Assembly: GCF_009828115.1 (NCBI RefSeq)
Contig: NZ_WTYL01000001.1
Location: 868,001-932,000 of the forward strand
DNA: 64,000 nt
Direction of reading: 5' to 3'
Source of the DNA: Allopontixanthobacter sediminis
GTDB taxonomy: Bacteria; Pseudomonadota; Alphaproteobacteria; Sphingomonadales; Sphingomonadaceae
The notes beneath the pieces are model-generated. The model searched no databases. It saw only the letters and a list, made by a program, of their open reading frames with translations, and was not told the origin of the DNA. Of the stretch, positions 40,506 through 50,244 are shown in pieces (position 1 is the stretch's first letter; every line of letters starts with the position of its first letter). The translations under genes were made by a program, and so were the position numbers.

Positions 40506-41387
40506 TCAGCTAACCCAGTCGCTTTCCGGGATGCCGAGCAGCGAGAGTATCGCCGTCAGGTCGCCGCGGTCGATCCAGCCGTTGGCCGCGACGCGAGCCT
40601 TGGGCTTGGCGCGGTAGGCCATCCCGTAACTAGCGGCCTGCAGCATCGGGATGTCGTTCGCGCCGTCACCGGTCGCAAGGCTGATCGCGCCGTCGCCCAA
40701 TTCGTCCATCTCGCCGCGCAGCACCGCTTCCTTCACCGAACTGTCGACAATCGAGCCGTCGAGGCCACCGGTTAGCTTGCCATCCGCCACGCCTAGCCGG
40801 TTTCCGACCACCCGTTCAAACCCGAGCATCTCCGCCACAGGATCGGCAAAATGGTGAAAGCCCCCCGTGACCAGAACGGTGCGGCACCCGCGCGCTTGCA
40901 ACGTCGCCACCAATGTCCGCGCTCCCGGAACCGCGGTGATCCGCTCGTCCAGGCATTGCCGGATGGTGTCCTCGCCCAAACCGTCGAGCAAGCCGACCCG
41001 CTCGTTCAGCGCCGTCACGAAATCCAGTTCGCCTCGCATCGCGCGCTCGGTGATGTCGGAGACGCGCTCCTTCAAGCCGGCGAAGTCCGCCAGCTCGTCG
41101 ATGCATTCCTGTCCGATCATGGTGGAATCCATGTCTGATACGAACAGATGCGGCACCTGGATTTCCGCTTGCGAGACCAGCAAGTCGGAAGGCGTGAAGT
41201 GCTGGTCAAGGATTTTGCGGAGGATCACGGGATCACCGTCCGGCAGGGCGATTTCCAGCACATCGCCGCAGAAATCCAGCATCCGCGCTACGGCCACCCG
41301 CATGTCGGCCGCCGACAAAGCGTCCACAGCTGCATCGAGGCGAGTTTCCAGCGCGCTGGGGTCTGCTATCAGGCGGGCGATGAGCAC
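40506..41387 (-). CDS. serB: Phosphoserine phosphatase
   Basis: 293 residues from a GTG at 41387 ([18 protein letters not shown]). It hydrolyses phosphoserine, the last step of serine synthesis. HAD-family motifs are [19 protein letters not shown] (nucleophile DxDST), [17 protein letters not shown] and [19 protein letters not shown]. The N-terminal 80 residues are the ACT-like/regulatory part usual for this form. Its start overlaps the start of the divergent miaA by 8 bp. Confidence 0.95.
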   Translation of the reverse strand: MLIARLIADPSALETRLDAAVDALSAADMRVAVARMLDFCGDVLEIALPDGDPVILRKILDQHFTPSDLLVSQAEIQVPHLFVSDMDSTMIGQECIDELADFAGLKERVSDITERAMRGELDFVTALNERVGLLDGLGEDTIRQCLDERITAVPGARTLVATLQARGCRTVLVTGGFHHFADPVAEMLGFERVVGNRLGVADGKLTGGLDGSIVDSSVKEAVLRGEMDELGDGAISLATGDGANDIPMLQAASYGMAYRAKPKARVAANGWIDRGDLTAILSLLGIPESDWVS

Positions 41388-42351
41388 CAGGGAATCTCCT
41401 ACAAATATTGCTGGCGGCACCTCCGCAGAGCTTCCGCCGGTGGCGCTCATTGCAGGGCCGACCGCCAGCGGCAAGAGCGATCTGGCGGTCGAGCTGGCGC
41501 TGGCCTTGGGCAAACGGGGCCGCAAGGCAGCGGTGATCAACGCCGACAGCGCGCAGGTTTACCGGGACCTGCAGATACTCAGCGCGCGCCCTTCCGAGGA
41601 GGAAATGCGCGGCACCGACCACCGCCTGTTCGGCACATGGGACGGCGCGGAGCCATGTTCAGCGGGGAACTGGGCGGAGGCGGCAAAGCGGGAAATTGCC
41701 GATCTGCACCGCGACGGCGGGGTTCCAATCCTGGTCGGCGGGACTGGATTGTATCTGCGGACCCTGCTCGACGGGATCGCCCCGATCCCTGAGATCGATC
41801 CGCATATCCGGGCAGAAGTGCGCGCCCTGCCCCAAGCGGAGGCGCGCCGCGTCTTGCTGGACGAGGACCCGCATGCCGCGGCGAAGCTGGCGCCGGCGGA
41901 TAACAGCCGCACCGCACGCGCGCTGGAGGTGGTCCGATCGACCGGCAAACCGCTCCATCACTGGCAACAGCAGCAAGTCGGAGGAATCGGGGACGCAATC
42001 GACCTCCATCCGCTGATCCTGCTGCCGGACAGAACGGTGCTGTATGATCGCTGTGACAGCAGGTTTGCGGCGATGTTGGAGGCAGGTGCGGCGGAGGAGG
42101 TCGAGGCCCTGGTAGCCCGCAATCTCGATCCGGCACTGCCGGTCATGCGAGCGATCGGGGTCCGGGAAATTGCTTCGTGGCTTCGGGGTGACCTCAGCGA
42201 AGAAGCCATTATCACGGCCGGACAACTCGCAACGCGCCAATATTCCAAACGGCAATATACCTGGTTTCGCAACCAACCTCCGGCGGAGTGGCCTCGGGCA
42301 ACAGTGGATAATGACTCAGTTGCCGCTCTATTCGCAAGAATATTACGCTAA
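41380..42351 (+). CDS. miaA: tRNA dimethylallyltransferase
   Basis: 323 residues from an ATG at 41380; later starts are possible because the usual N-terminus begins near [20 protein letters not shown]. It prenylates A37 of tRNAs reading U-initial codons. Walker A is [48 protein letters not shown] and the C-terminal [14 protein letters not shown] are family marks. It stops 2 bp before the small ilv leader ORF, so ilv control sequences begin at or inside its 3' end. Confidence 0.95.
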   Translation: MSTRESPTNIAGGTSAELPPVALIAGPTASGKSDLAVELALALGKRGRKAAVINADSAQVYRDLQILSARPSEEEMRGTDHRLFGTWDGAEPCSAGNWAEAAKREIADLHRDGGVPILVGGTGLYLRTLLDGIAPIPEIDPHIRAEVRALPQAEARRVLLDEDPHAAAKLAPADNSRTARALEVVRSTGKPLHHWQQQQVGGIGDAIDLHPLILLPDRTVLYDRCDSRFAAMLEAGAAEEVEALVARNLDPALPVMRAIGVREIASWLRGDLSEEAIITAGQLATRQYSKRQYTWFRNQPPAEWPRATVDNDSVAALFARILR

Positions 42352-42353
42352 TT

Positions 42354-42383
42354 ATGGTTGACACAATACTTTTGTGTCCTTAG
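42354..42383 (+). CDS. Candidate ilv leader peptide (9 codons)
   Basis: ATG at 42354, TAG at 42381-42383, product MVDTILLCP: Val, Ile (ATA), Leu (CTT) and Leu (TTG) in nine codons, just before ilvB. This is the composition of a branched-chain amino-acid attenuation peptide. It has no Shine-Dalgarno and starts 2 bp after miaA. A TTGACA at 42358 would, if used as -35, exclude it from the transcript. A TTGCCG...TATTAC pair upstream could instead give a leaderless mRNA. Chance is a real alternative. Confidence 0.4.
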   Translation: MVDTILLCP

Positions 42384-42395
42384 GTGCGCCATCAC

Positions 42396-42437
42396 TGGTC
42401 CGGTCTCTGCTCCTGTGTCAGGGGTGCTTCCGGACCA
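42396..42437 (+). promoter_or_regulatory. Nested hairpin in the ilvB leader
   Basis: Outer arms TGGTCCGG (42396-42403) and CCGGACCA (42430-42437) enclose an inner 6-bp hairpin (42410-42415 with 42419-42424, loop TGT). It ends 18 nt before the ilvB start. There is no U-tract, so translational or antiterminator control is as likely as termination. An ACACAA/TTGTGT inverted repeat lies upstream (42361-42377). Confidence 0.5.
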
Positions 42438-42455
42438 CATTCGTTGGAGAAGATC

Positions 42456-44240
42456 ATGTCCAGCCCAGCACCGGGCCACAGTAAAAATAGCGAGCGCAGC
42501 GGCGCGGCGATCCTGGTCGAGTGTCTCGTCCAGCAGGGTGTCGAGTTTATCTTCGGTTATCCCGGCGGAGCCGTGCTGCCGATCTATGACGAGTTGTTCG
42601 CCGATCAGCGTATCCGCCACATTCTCGTGCGGCATGAAGCCGGCGCGGCGCATGCGGCGGAAGGGTACGCGCGTTCCACCGGCAAGCCCGGCGTGGTGCT
42701 GGTCACCTCCGGTCCCGGCGCGACCAACGCGGTCACGGGCATCGCCGACGCCTTCATGGATTCGATTCCGCTGGTTATCATCACCGGACAGGTGCCGACC
42801 GCGCTGATCGGCACGGATGCATTCCAGGAAGCCGACACGATCGGCATCACTCGCCATTGCACCAAGCACAATTACCTCGTGAAAGACCCCGCGGCACTCG
42901 CACCGACGATTGCCGAGGCGTTCCGCATCGCGACCACCGGCCGCCCCGGTCCGGTCCTGATCGACATTCCCAAGGACGTGCAGATCGCACAGGCGGAATT
43001 CGGGACCGAGTCGGGCGAGAAGCCAGCGGCCCTCGCCTCCTCCCGCTATCAGCCGCAGACGGTAGCCGAGCCCGACCAGATCGCCCAAGCCATCGAACTG
43101 ATGAGCAAGGCCGAAGCACCGGTATTCTACACCGGCGGCGGCATCATCAATTCCGGACCCCGGGCCAGTGCGCTGCTGCGCCAGTTGCAGGACCTGACCG
43201 GCGCTCCGGTAACATCCACCCTCATGGGCCTTGGCGCGTTTCCGGCGGACCATCCCGACTGGCTGGGCATGCTGGGGATGCACGGCACTTTCGAAGCCAA
43301 CATGGCAATGAACCGCTGCGACGTGATGATCTGCGTCGGCGCACGGTTCGATGACCGGGTTACCGGACGGCTCGATGCGTTCTCGCCGAACTCCACCAAG
43401 ATCCACATCGATATCGACCGCGCCTCGATCAACAAGATCGTTCCGGTCGAACTCGGCATCGTGGGGGATTGCGCCACGGTGCTGGAACAGTTGATTTCGG
43501 CTTGGGAAGACCGGAAGCCACGCGACCTTGGCGAATGGAAAGCCCGCATCGCCGGCTGGCGCGCCCGGGAAAGTCTCGCCTATCCGGAAAGCAAGAGCAC
43601 GATCATGCCGCAACTTGCGGTCGAGCGGCTGTTCGCCCTCACCCGCGACCGTGACCCGATCATCACCACCGAGGTCGGCCAGCACCAGATGTGGGCAGCG
43701 CAGTATTTCGGGTTCTTCGGCCCCAACAAATGGCTCACCAGCGGCGGTCTCGGCACCATGGGTTACGGCCTGCCGGCTGCGATTGGCGCACAATTGGGCA
43801 ATCCGGATGCGCTGGTAATCGACATTGCCGGTGAAGCCTCGATCCAGATGAACATCCAGGAACTCGGCACGGCCAGCCAGTACCGTTTGCCGGTGAAGAT
43901 TTTCATCCTCAACAACGAATATATGGGCATGGTCCGCCAATGGCAGGAACTGACCTATGAGAGCCGCTATTCCAACAGTTATTCGGACAGCCTGCCCGAC
44001 TTCGTCAGGCTCGGCGAAGCCTATGGCTGGAAAGGTATCCGCATTACCGAACAAGCGGGTCTGGACGCCGGGATCGAGGCGATGTTGGCGCATGACGGCC
44101 CGGTAATCGTCGATTGCCAGGTGTCGAAAGACGCCAATTGCTACCCGATGATCACCAACGGTTCCGCTCATACCGAGATGCTGATGCATGGCGATCAGGC
44201 CAGCGGCACGATGGACGATGAAGCGAAGGCACTGGTCTGA
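42456..44240 (+). CDS. ilvB: Acetolactate synthase large subunit
   Basis: 594 residues from the ATG at 42456 ([20 protein letters not shown]) with GGAGAAG upstream. It condenses pyruvate with pyruvate or 2-ketobutyrate, the first common step of valine, leucine and isoleucine synthesis. ThDP and FAD features include [16 protein letters not shown] with the catalytic Glu nearby ([14 protein letters not shown]), [20 protein letters not shown], and the C-terminal ThDP motif [20 protein letters not shown] with [20 protein letters not shown]. ilvN follows with a one-base overlap (TGATG). Confidence 0.98.
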   Translation: MSSPAPGHSKNSERSGAAILVECLVQQGVEFIFGYPGGAVLPIYDELFADQRIRHILVRHEAGAAHAAEGYARSTGKPGVVLVTSGPGATNAVTGIADAFMDSIPLVIITGQVPTALIGTDAFQEADTIGITRHCTKHNYLVKDPAALAPTIAEAFRIATTGRPGPVLIDIPKDVQIAQAEFGTESGEKPAALASSRYQPQTVAEPDQIAQAIELMSKAEAPVFYTGGGIINSGPRASALLRQLQDLTGAPVTSTLMGLGAFPADHPDWLGMLGMHGTFEANMAMNRCDVMICVGARFDDRVTGRLDAFSPNSTKIHIDIDRASINKIVPVELGIVGDCATVLEQLISAWEDRKPRDLGEWKARIAGWRARESLAYPESKSTIMPQLAVERLFALTRDRDPIITTEVGQHQMWAAQYFGFFGPNKWLTSGGLGTMGYGLPAAIGAQLGNPDALVIDIAGEASIQMNIQELGTASQYRLPVKIFILNNEYMGMVRQWQELTYESRYSNSYSDSLPDFVRLGEAYGWKGIRITEQAGLDAGIEAMLAHDGPVIVDCQVSKDANCYPMITNGSAHTEMLMHGDQASGTMDDEAKALV

Positions 44241-44755
44241 TGAAAATCCAGCAGGCAGAAGCCGAGCGGCACGTCCTGACCGTGACCGTCGATAACGAGG
44301 CGGGGATCCTTGCGCGGATCGCCGGCATGTTCACCGCGCGCGGCTATAATATCGACAGCCTGACCGTCGCCGATATTTCCGAGAACCATGCGGTCAGCCG
44401 GATCACCATCGTGACCCAGGGCCCGCCGCAGGTGATCGACCAGATCCGGGCACAGCTGGAACGGCTGGTCTCGGTACACCGCGTCGTCGACCTCACCGAA
44501 ACCGGCAAGCATGTCGAGCGGGAGCTGGCGCTGATCAAGGTCGCAGGAACCGGTGAGCACCGGGTCGAAGCGTTGCGGCTGGCGGATGTTTTCCGGGCGC
44601 AGGTGGTCGACACCACGACCTCCAGCTTTATCTTCGAATTGACCGGCGCGCCGGACAAGATCGACAGCTTCATCGCCCTGATGCGCGAACTCGGCCTGGT
44701 CGAGGTCGGCCGGACCGGGATCGCCGGAATGATGCGCGGCGCCGAAGGGACCTGA
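44240..44755 (+). CDS. ilvN: Acetolactate synthase regulatory small subunit
   Basis: 171 residues. The N-terminal ACT domain (LTVTVDNEAGILARIAGMFT, ARGYNIDSLTVADISENHAV) binds valine and gives feedback inhibition. The C-terminal domain (SFIFELTGAPDKIDSFIALM) is the second ACT-like fold of IlvH/IlvN. It activates IlvB and makes it valine-sensitive. Some databases call the same gene ilvH. Confidence 0.97.
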   Translation: MKIQQAEAERHVLTVTVDNEAGILARIAGMFTARGYNIDSLTVADISENHAVSRITIVTQGPPQVIDQIRAQLERLVSVHRVVDLTETGKHVERELALIKVAGTGEHRVEALRLADVFRAQVVDTTTSSFIFELTGAPDKIDSFIALMRELGLVEVGRTGIAGMMRGAEGT

Positions 44756-44834
44756 ATTTTCTGATATCCTACGCAAGTTCGGGCAGCCGCCCGGATTGGA
44801 CTTCACTCAACGATTCCGGTCCTGACCGGGATGA

Positions 44835-45887
<1,053 letters not shown>

Positions 45888-45898
45888 TCTGGCGGCCA

Positions 45899-45916
45899 TT
45901 GTCATAATACTGACAT
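45899..45916 (+). promoter_or_regulatory. PHO-box-like site before the I78 lipoprotein gene
   Basis: TTGTCAT-AATA-CTGACAT: two 7-mers 11 bp apart, each matching 6 of 7 positions of the PhoB consensus CTGTCAT. It lies 41 bp before the GTG of the next gene. No good -10 is seen at the usual distance. The same bases can be read as an inverted repeat (TGTCA...TGACA), so another dimeric regulator is possible. Confidence 0.5.
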
Positions 45917-45956
45917 CGGGGGAGCGGACAGGGCAGGAATCTTGAGGAGTTTTGTT

Positions 45957-46415
45957 GTGACGACAATCTACCGTAAATTTTCTCGCCTCTGCCTGCTCCC
46001 CCTCCCTGTTTTCGCCCTGCTGGCTGCTTGCGGCGGCTCGGCGGAACAAACCGAAACGGCCGAGGAATATGCTACGCGAATAAATGGCACCTCGCCGATC
46101 GCCGCGGCCACAGGCCCCGCGCCGCAAGGCTCCCCCAACGTCGCCGCTCCGTTGCCCGGCGCAGCGCCCGGGCCGGTCGAGCCGCGCACCCCGACCGATC
46201 CATCGTCCAGTTCCTGCGGCGCCACCGCGGCTGCGGAATTTCTCGGGCAAGCCGACAGCGCGCCGCTTCGTCTGCAGATCGCCGAAAAGTCGCAGCCGCG
46301 CGGCGGAATCCGGTTCATCCGGCCTGGCGAAGCACAGACGCAGGACTTCAACAACAACAGGTTGAATGTGATGATGGACGCGGGCGGTATCATCCGGGAT
46401 TTCCGCTGCGGATAG
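45957..46415 (+). CDS. Lipoprotein with I78-family peptidase-inhibitor domain
   Basis: 152 residues from a GTG at 45957, placed 6 nt after a GAGGAG site. The signal peptide ends at a lipobox (ALLAAC). After a Thr/Pro/Ala-rich linker comes an Inhibitor_I78-type domain: CGATAAAEFLGQ, then IRFIRPGEAQTQDFNNNRLN and VMMDAGGIIRDFRCG, with two Cys that likely bond. I78 members inhibit serine peptidases from outside the cell membrane. A PHO-box-like site upstream suggests phosphate control, which is not expected for this family. Confidence 0.8.
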   Translation: MTTIYRKFSRLCLLPLPVFALLAACGGSAEQTETAEEYATRINGTSPIAAATGPAPQGSPNVAAPLPGAAPGPVEPRTPTDPSSSSCGATAAAEFLGQADSAPLRLQIAEKSQPRGGIRFIRPGEAQTQDFNNNRLNVMMDAGGIIRDFRCG

Positions 46416-46470
46416 GTTTATGGTAACAATCGGCGCTACTTGCCCCCCCGCAGTAGGTATGGAGTAACCG

Positions 46471-47121
46471 ATGAAGACCATAAAACTGATGACCGCTTTC
46501 GCCGCCGCCCTCGCCCTTGGCGGTGTGGCCACCCTGTCCGCCCAGAATGCACCGGCACAAGTTCCCGGCGCCATGGACGCATCACGCGTGTCCGCCGGCA
46601 CTTACGCCGTCGATCCCGCACATACGCTTGTCGGCTGGCGGGTTAACCACTTCGGTTTCAACGATTATTTCGGAGTGTTTGGTTCGGTCGAAGGTGCCCT
46701 GCAGCTGGATCCGGCCGATGTGTCTTCGGCCGAATTGGAAATCATGATCCCGATCGGCATGGTCACCGTGGCGAGCGAAGGTCTGCGCGATCATTTGTTG
46801 CGCCCGGGCAAGGAGGGCGGCACGCCGGATTTCTTCGGTCCCGATCCGGCCCCGGCGCGGTTCGTTTCCACTCAGGTTCTCCGGACCGGTGATACCACCG
46901 CCGATATTACGGGCGATCTGACACTTAACGGTGTGACCCGCCCGGTCACGATCAACGCGGAATTCACTGGCGCCGGTGCCAACCCGATGAACCGCAAGGA
47001 AACCATCGGTTTCGAAGGCAGCACCACCATCAAGCGGTCCGAGTTCGGTATCGGCTACGGTATTCCGATGGTCGGGGACGAGGTCGAACTCGATATCTCG
47101 GCGGCGTTTGAAAAACAGTAA
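46471..47121 (+). CDS. YceI-family periplasmic protein
   Basis: 216 residues with an N-terminal signal peptide (TAFAAALALGGVATLSAQ). The lipocalin-like YceI domain is shown by YAVDPAHTLVGWRVNHFGFN, FFGPDPAPARFVSTQVL, and GDLTLNGVTRPVTINAEFTG. These proteins bind isoprenoid lipids such as polyprenyl or quinone-like molecules in the periplasm; the exact ligand here is unknown. It forms its own small unit between the lipoprotein and leuA. Confidence 0.93.
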   Translation: MKTIKLMTAFAAALALGGVATLSAQNAPAQVPGAMDASRVSAGTYAVDPAHTLVGWRVNHFGFNDYFGVFGSVEGALQLDPADVSSAELEIMIPIGMVTVASEGLRDHLLRPGKEGGTPDFFGPDPAPARFVSTQVLRTGDTTADITGDLTLNGVTRPVTINAEFTGAGANPMNRKETIGFEGSTTIKRSEFGIGYGIPMVGDEVELDISAAFEKQ

Positions 47122-47140
47122 CGCATCCGCCGACACCACT

Positions 47141-47177
47141 CCGCGCGCGCAAACCGGGAAGAAAATTGCGCGCGCGG
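47141..47177. terminator. Perfect GC-alternating hairpin between yceI-like gene and leuA leader
   Basis: Arms 47141-47152 and 47166-47177 are perfectly complementary over 12 bp, mostly alternating CG, with a 13-nt A/G-rich loop. There is no U-tract. It may end the YceI-gene transcript or mark the leuA promoter region. Confidence 0.5.
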
Positions 47178-47214
47178 ACTGGACAGCGGACGTTTAATTG
47201 CACATAGCGGCAGC

Positions 47215-47265
47215 ATGACGATGCAGCGGGACTTGCTACTACGACTTATCCGCCCTTGGGCGTGA
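47215..47265 (+). CDS. leuA leader peptide (attenuation)
   Basis: ATG at 47215, TGA at 47263-47265, product MTMQRDLLLRLIRPWA (16 residues). Codons 7-11 read TTG CTA CTA CGA CTT: four leucines in five codons, including the rare CTA twice, ending 83 bp before leuA. This is the hallmark of a leucine-sensing leader. The Shine-Dalgarno is weak (AGCGG). Low charged-leucyl-tRNA would stall a ribosome here and change the folding of the RNA that follows. Confidence 0.75.
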   Translation: MTMQRDLLLRLIRPWA

Positions 47266-47307
47266 TGTGCGGCGGTGCCTGATGCGGCGCGCCGGGTCGC
47301 CCAAGGG
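47251..47307 (+). promoter_or_regulatory. Alternative pairings downstream of the leuA leader peptide
   Basis: CCCTTGGGCG (47253-47262, inside the leader ORF) is perfectly complementary to CGCCCAAGGG (47298-47307). A ribosome on the leucine codons or at the stop codon would expose or cover the first arm. GC-rich segments between (around 47270-47293, with GGCGCGCC at 47286-47293) offer a competing fold. A short T-run (ATTTTCC) follows near 47322, but the terminator stem itself is not clear. Confidence 0.5.
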
Positions 47308-47348
47308 TAGCTCCGTCCCGACATTTTCCTTCGTCAGAGAACCTTCCC

Positions 47349-49028
47349 ATGTCCATGCTTCGCGAACCTTCGCGTAAATATTCGCCTTTCGCTCCGATCA
47401 GCCTGCCCGACCGGCAGTGGCCGTCGCGAACGATTACCGTACCGCCGCGCTGGCTGTCGACCGACCTGCGGGACGGCAACCAGGCAATCGTCGATCCGAT
47501 GGATGCGCTCAAGAAGCGGCGGTTCTTCGACCTGCTGGTGGATATTGGCGTCAAGGAGATCGAAGTCGGCTTCCCGAGCGCGGGCGCTACCGAGTTCGAC
47601 TTCATCCGCGGGCTGGTCGATTCCGGCAGCATTCCGGCGGATGTCATGGTCCAGGTCCTCACCCAGTCGCGGCAGGATTTGATCCGCACGTCCTTCGACA
47701 GTATCGAGGGAGTGCATGCCGCGGTGGTCCACATGTACAACGCGGTCAGCCCGGCATGGCGCGATATCGTGTTCCGCATGAGCAAGGACGAAGTGCGCCA
47801 GATCGCGGTCGACGGGGCGAAAATCATGCGCGACGAAGCCGCCGCGCGTCCGGGTACCGAATGGCATTTCCAGTATAGTCCGGAAACTTTCTCGACCGCC
47901 GAACTGGATTTCAGTATCGAGGTTTGCGAGGCGGTGATGGACGTGCTCCAACCCACGCGCGAACGCCCGATCATCCTCAACCTGCCCGCCACGGTTGAGG
48001 CAGCGACGCCCAATATCTACGCCGACCAGATCGAGTATTTCTGTCGTAACTTGCCGAACCGCGACGCGGCGGTGATCAGCTTGCACACCCATAACGACCG
48101 CGGCACCGGTGTTGCGGCCGCCGAACTGGGCCTGATGGCCGGCGCAGACCGGGTGGAAGGTTGCCTGTTCGGCAATGGCGAGCGGACCGGCAATTGCTGT
48201 CTCGTGACCGTCGCCCTCAATATGTACACGCAGGGGATCGACCCCGGCCTTGATTTTTCGGACATCGACCGGGTGATCGAAACGGTCGAATATTGCAATG
48301 AACTCCCCGTGCACCAGCGTCACCCCTATGGCGGCGAACTGGTGTTCACGGCCTTTTCCGGTAGCCACCAGGACGCGATCAAGAAGGGCTTTTCCGCACG
48401 CGAAACGCAGAATGACGAGGCATGGCGCGTGCCCTACCTGCCAATCGACCCGGCAGATCTGGGCCGCAGCTACGAAGCGGTTATCCGGGTCAATTCACAA
48501 AGCGGCAAAGGCGGCTTTGCGTGGGTTCTGGAACAGGATCAGGGCCTCAAGCTGCCCAAGAAGATGCAGGCCGATTTCGCTCCGAATGTGCAGCGGATGG
48601 CGGACGAACTGGGCCGCGAGCTGAACGCCGCAGATATCTGGCAGGCGTTTCGCGCGGCCTACCATGTGCAAACCAAGGCCAAGCATTTCCAACTCGTCGA
48701 CTACGAGGAAAGCCGCGCGGCTGACGGCACACGTTTGTTCACCGGCACCATCGAGGTCGCGGGCAAGGCCCAGAGCGTTAGTGGACGCGGCAATGGCCTG
48801 ATCTCCAGCGTGATGAGCACCATCCGCGACAGTTTCGGGGTTGAACTGGAAGTGACCGATTACACCGAGCACGCGCTCGGCGCGGGCACCGATGCGAATG
48901 CCGCCGCCTATCTCGAATGCCGGACTGCCGATGGACGGACCATCTGGGGCTGCGGCATCGACGAGGATATTGCCACTGCCAGTGTCCGCGCCGTGCTGAG
49001 CGCAGCGAATACGGCAGTCGCGGGTTAG
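47349..49028 (+). CDS. leuA: 2-isopropylmalate synthase
   Basis: 559 residues, the longer class of LeuA. It condenses acetyl-CoA with 2-ketoisovalerate, committing carbon to leucine. TIM-barrel motifs are LSTDLRDGNQAIVDPMDALK (metal-binding Asp), EIEVGFPSAGATEFDFIRGL, ISLHTHNDRGTGVAAAELGL with the metal-binding His pair, and GCLFGNGERTGNCCLVTVAL. The C-terminal LeuA dimer/allosteric domain (about 440-559) holds the leucine feedback site. ATG at 47349. Its leader suggests attenuation. Confidence 0.97.
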   Translation: MSMLREPSRKYSPFAPISLPDRQWPSRTITVPPRWLSTDLRDGNQAIVDPMDALKKRRFFDLLVDIGVKEIEVGFPSAGATEFDFIRGLVDSGSIPADVMVQVLTQSRQDLIRTSFDSIEGVHAAVVHMYNAVSPAWRDIVFRMSKDEVRQIAVDGAKIMRDEAAARPGTEWHFQYSPETFSTAELDFSIEVCEAVMDVLQPTRERPIILNLPATVEAATPNIYADQIEYFCRNLPNRDAAVISLHTHNDRGTGVAAAELGLMAGADRVEGCLFGNGERTGNCCLVTVALNMYTQGIDPGLDFSDIDRVIETVEYCNELPVHQRHPYGGELVFTAFSGSHQDAIKKGFSARETQNDEAWRVPYLPIDPADLGRSYEAVIRVNSQSGKGGFAWVLEQDQGLKLPKKMQADFAPNVQRMADELGRELNAADIWQAFRAAYHVQTKAKHFQLVDYEESRAADGTRLFTGTIEVAGKAQSVSGRGNGLISSVMSTIRDSFGVELEVTDYTEHALGAGTDANAAAYLECRTADGRTIWGCGIDEDIATASVRAVLSAANTAVAG

Positions 49029-49096
49029 AACCCTGGTCTATTCGCTATGCGCCCGCCTGGTTTGGTGTAGTTCGGGCGCTGTAACGGAGACCGCAA

Positions 49097-50140
49097 TTGA
49101 CCGAAGACATCCTCGAGCCTGAACTCGCGATCATCGATCCACATCATCATTTGTGGGACCTGAGGCCGCTGATTCCGATGTTTCCGGAACCCCGGCATGC
49201 GTTTATCGAGACAATCGCCGGCGCGCCCTATTACGCGTTCGACCAATTGCACGCCGACCTCACCAGCGGCCACAACATCGTCGGCACGGTGTTCATGGAA
49301 TGCGGCGCATTCTACCGGGCCGATGCGGAGGAAGCCTTCAAGCCGGTCGGTGAGGTCGAATTCGTCAACGGGGTGGCCGCGCAAAGTGCGAGCGGTCTTT
49401 ACGGCCCGCTGCGGGCCTGCGCGGCAATTGTTGGGCATGCCGATATGCTGCTGGGCGATGCCGCGGCGCCGGTGCTGGAACGCCTGATCGCGGCAGGCGG
49501 CGGCCGGTTCCGCGGCATCCGCCATTCCGGCGCGTGGGACAGCGATCCCGCGACGCTCGGACCGCCATTCCACGCGCGTGAAGGGCTGCTGGCAAGCGAC
49601 GAATTCCAGAAAGGCTTCGCGCATCTCGGCGCATACGGGCTGAGCTTCGACGCGTGGGTGCTGGAGCCGCAACTGGTGGATGTGATCGCCCTTGCCCGCA
49701 AGTTTCCCGACCAGCCGATCGTGCTCGATCACTGCGGTACGCCTCTCAACATCGCATCCTACCGCGGCAAATTGCCACAGCATTTCGAACGTTGGAAAAA
49801 GGCGATCGAGCGGCTTTCGGAATGTCCCAACGTCTCCGTCAAGCTCGGCGGTCTCGCGATGGCATTTTGCCGGATGCCGGAAGAGGGACCAGCCATCGGC
49901 ACCGGGTCGCAGGCGCTTGCCGAATTGTGGCAACCCTATATCGAAACCTGCATCGAATCCTTCGGTCCTGCCCGGGCGATGTTCGAAAGCAACTATCCCG
50001 TGGACCGGTGGGGCGCGAGCTATCCGGTTTTGTGGAACGCCTTCAAACGCATCACCGCGGGCGCATCGGCGGACGAAAAGCGCGCGCTTTACGCAGGGAC
50101 CGCCGCGAGTTTCTACGGCATCGAGGACTTGCTCGACTGA
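49097..50140 (+). CDS. Amidohydrolase-family (PDC-hydrolase-like) protein
   Basis: 347 residues, TTG start at 49097 with GGAGA upstream. TIM-barrel metal-dependent hydrolase of the amidohydrolase-2 type: IIDPHHHLWDL holds the first metal-binding His pair, FRGIRHSGAWDSDPATLG follows, QPIVLDHCGTPLNI carries another His, and ARAMFESNYPVDRWGASYPV a late conserved segment. Relatives act on lactones such as 2-pyrone-4,6-dicarboxylate or on other cyclic acids. The true substrate is unknown. It precedes the nitronate monooxygenase gene by about 100 bp. Confidence 0.88.
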   Translation: MTEDILEPELAIIDPHHHLWDLRPLIPMFPEPRHAFIETIAGAPYYAFDQLHADLTSGHNIVGTVFMECGAFYRADAEEAFKPVGEVEFVNGVAAQSASGLYGPLRACAAIVGHADMLLGDAAAPVLERLIAAGGGRFRGIRHSGAWDSDPATLGPPFHAREGLLASDEFQKGFAHLGAYGLSFDAWVLEPQLVDVIALARKFPDQPIVLDHCGTPLNIASYRGKLPQHFERWKKAIERLSECPNVSVKLGGLAMAFCRMPEEGPAIGTGSQALAELWQPYIETCIESFGPARAMFESNYPVDRWGASYPVLWNAFKRITAGASADEKRALYAGTAASFYGIEDLLD

Positions 50141-50244
50141 GCCTCGCGAAATGCACCGCCGCACCATGTTCCCGCGCCATATCGACAAGCAGCCATTTGC
50201 CGCATAAGCCCGCAGACGAGTTTCATTCAGCAACGGAGAAATCC

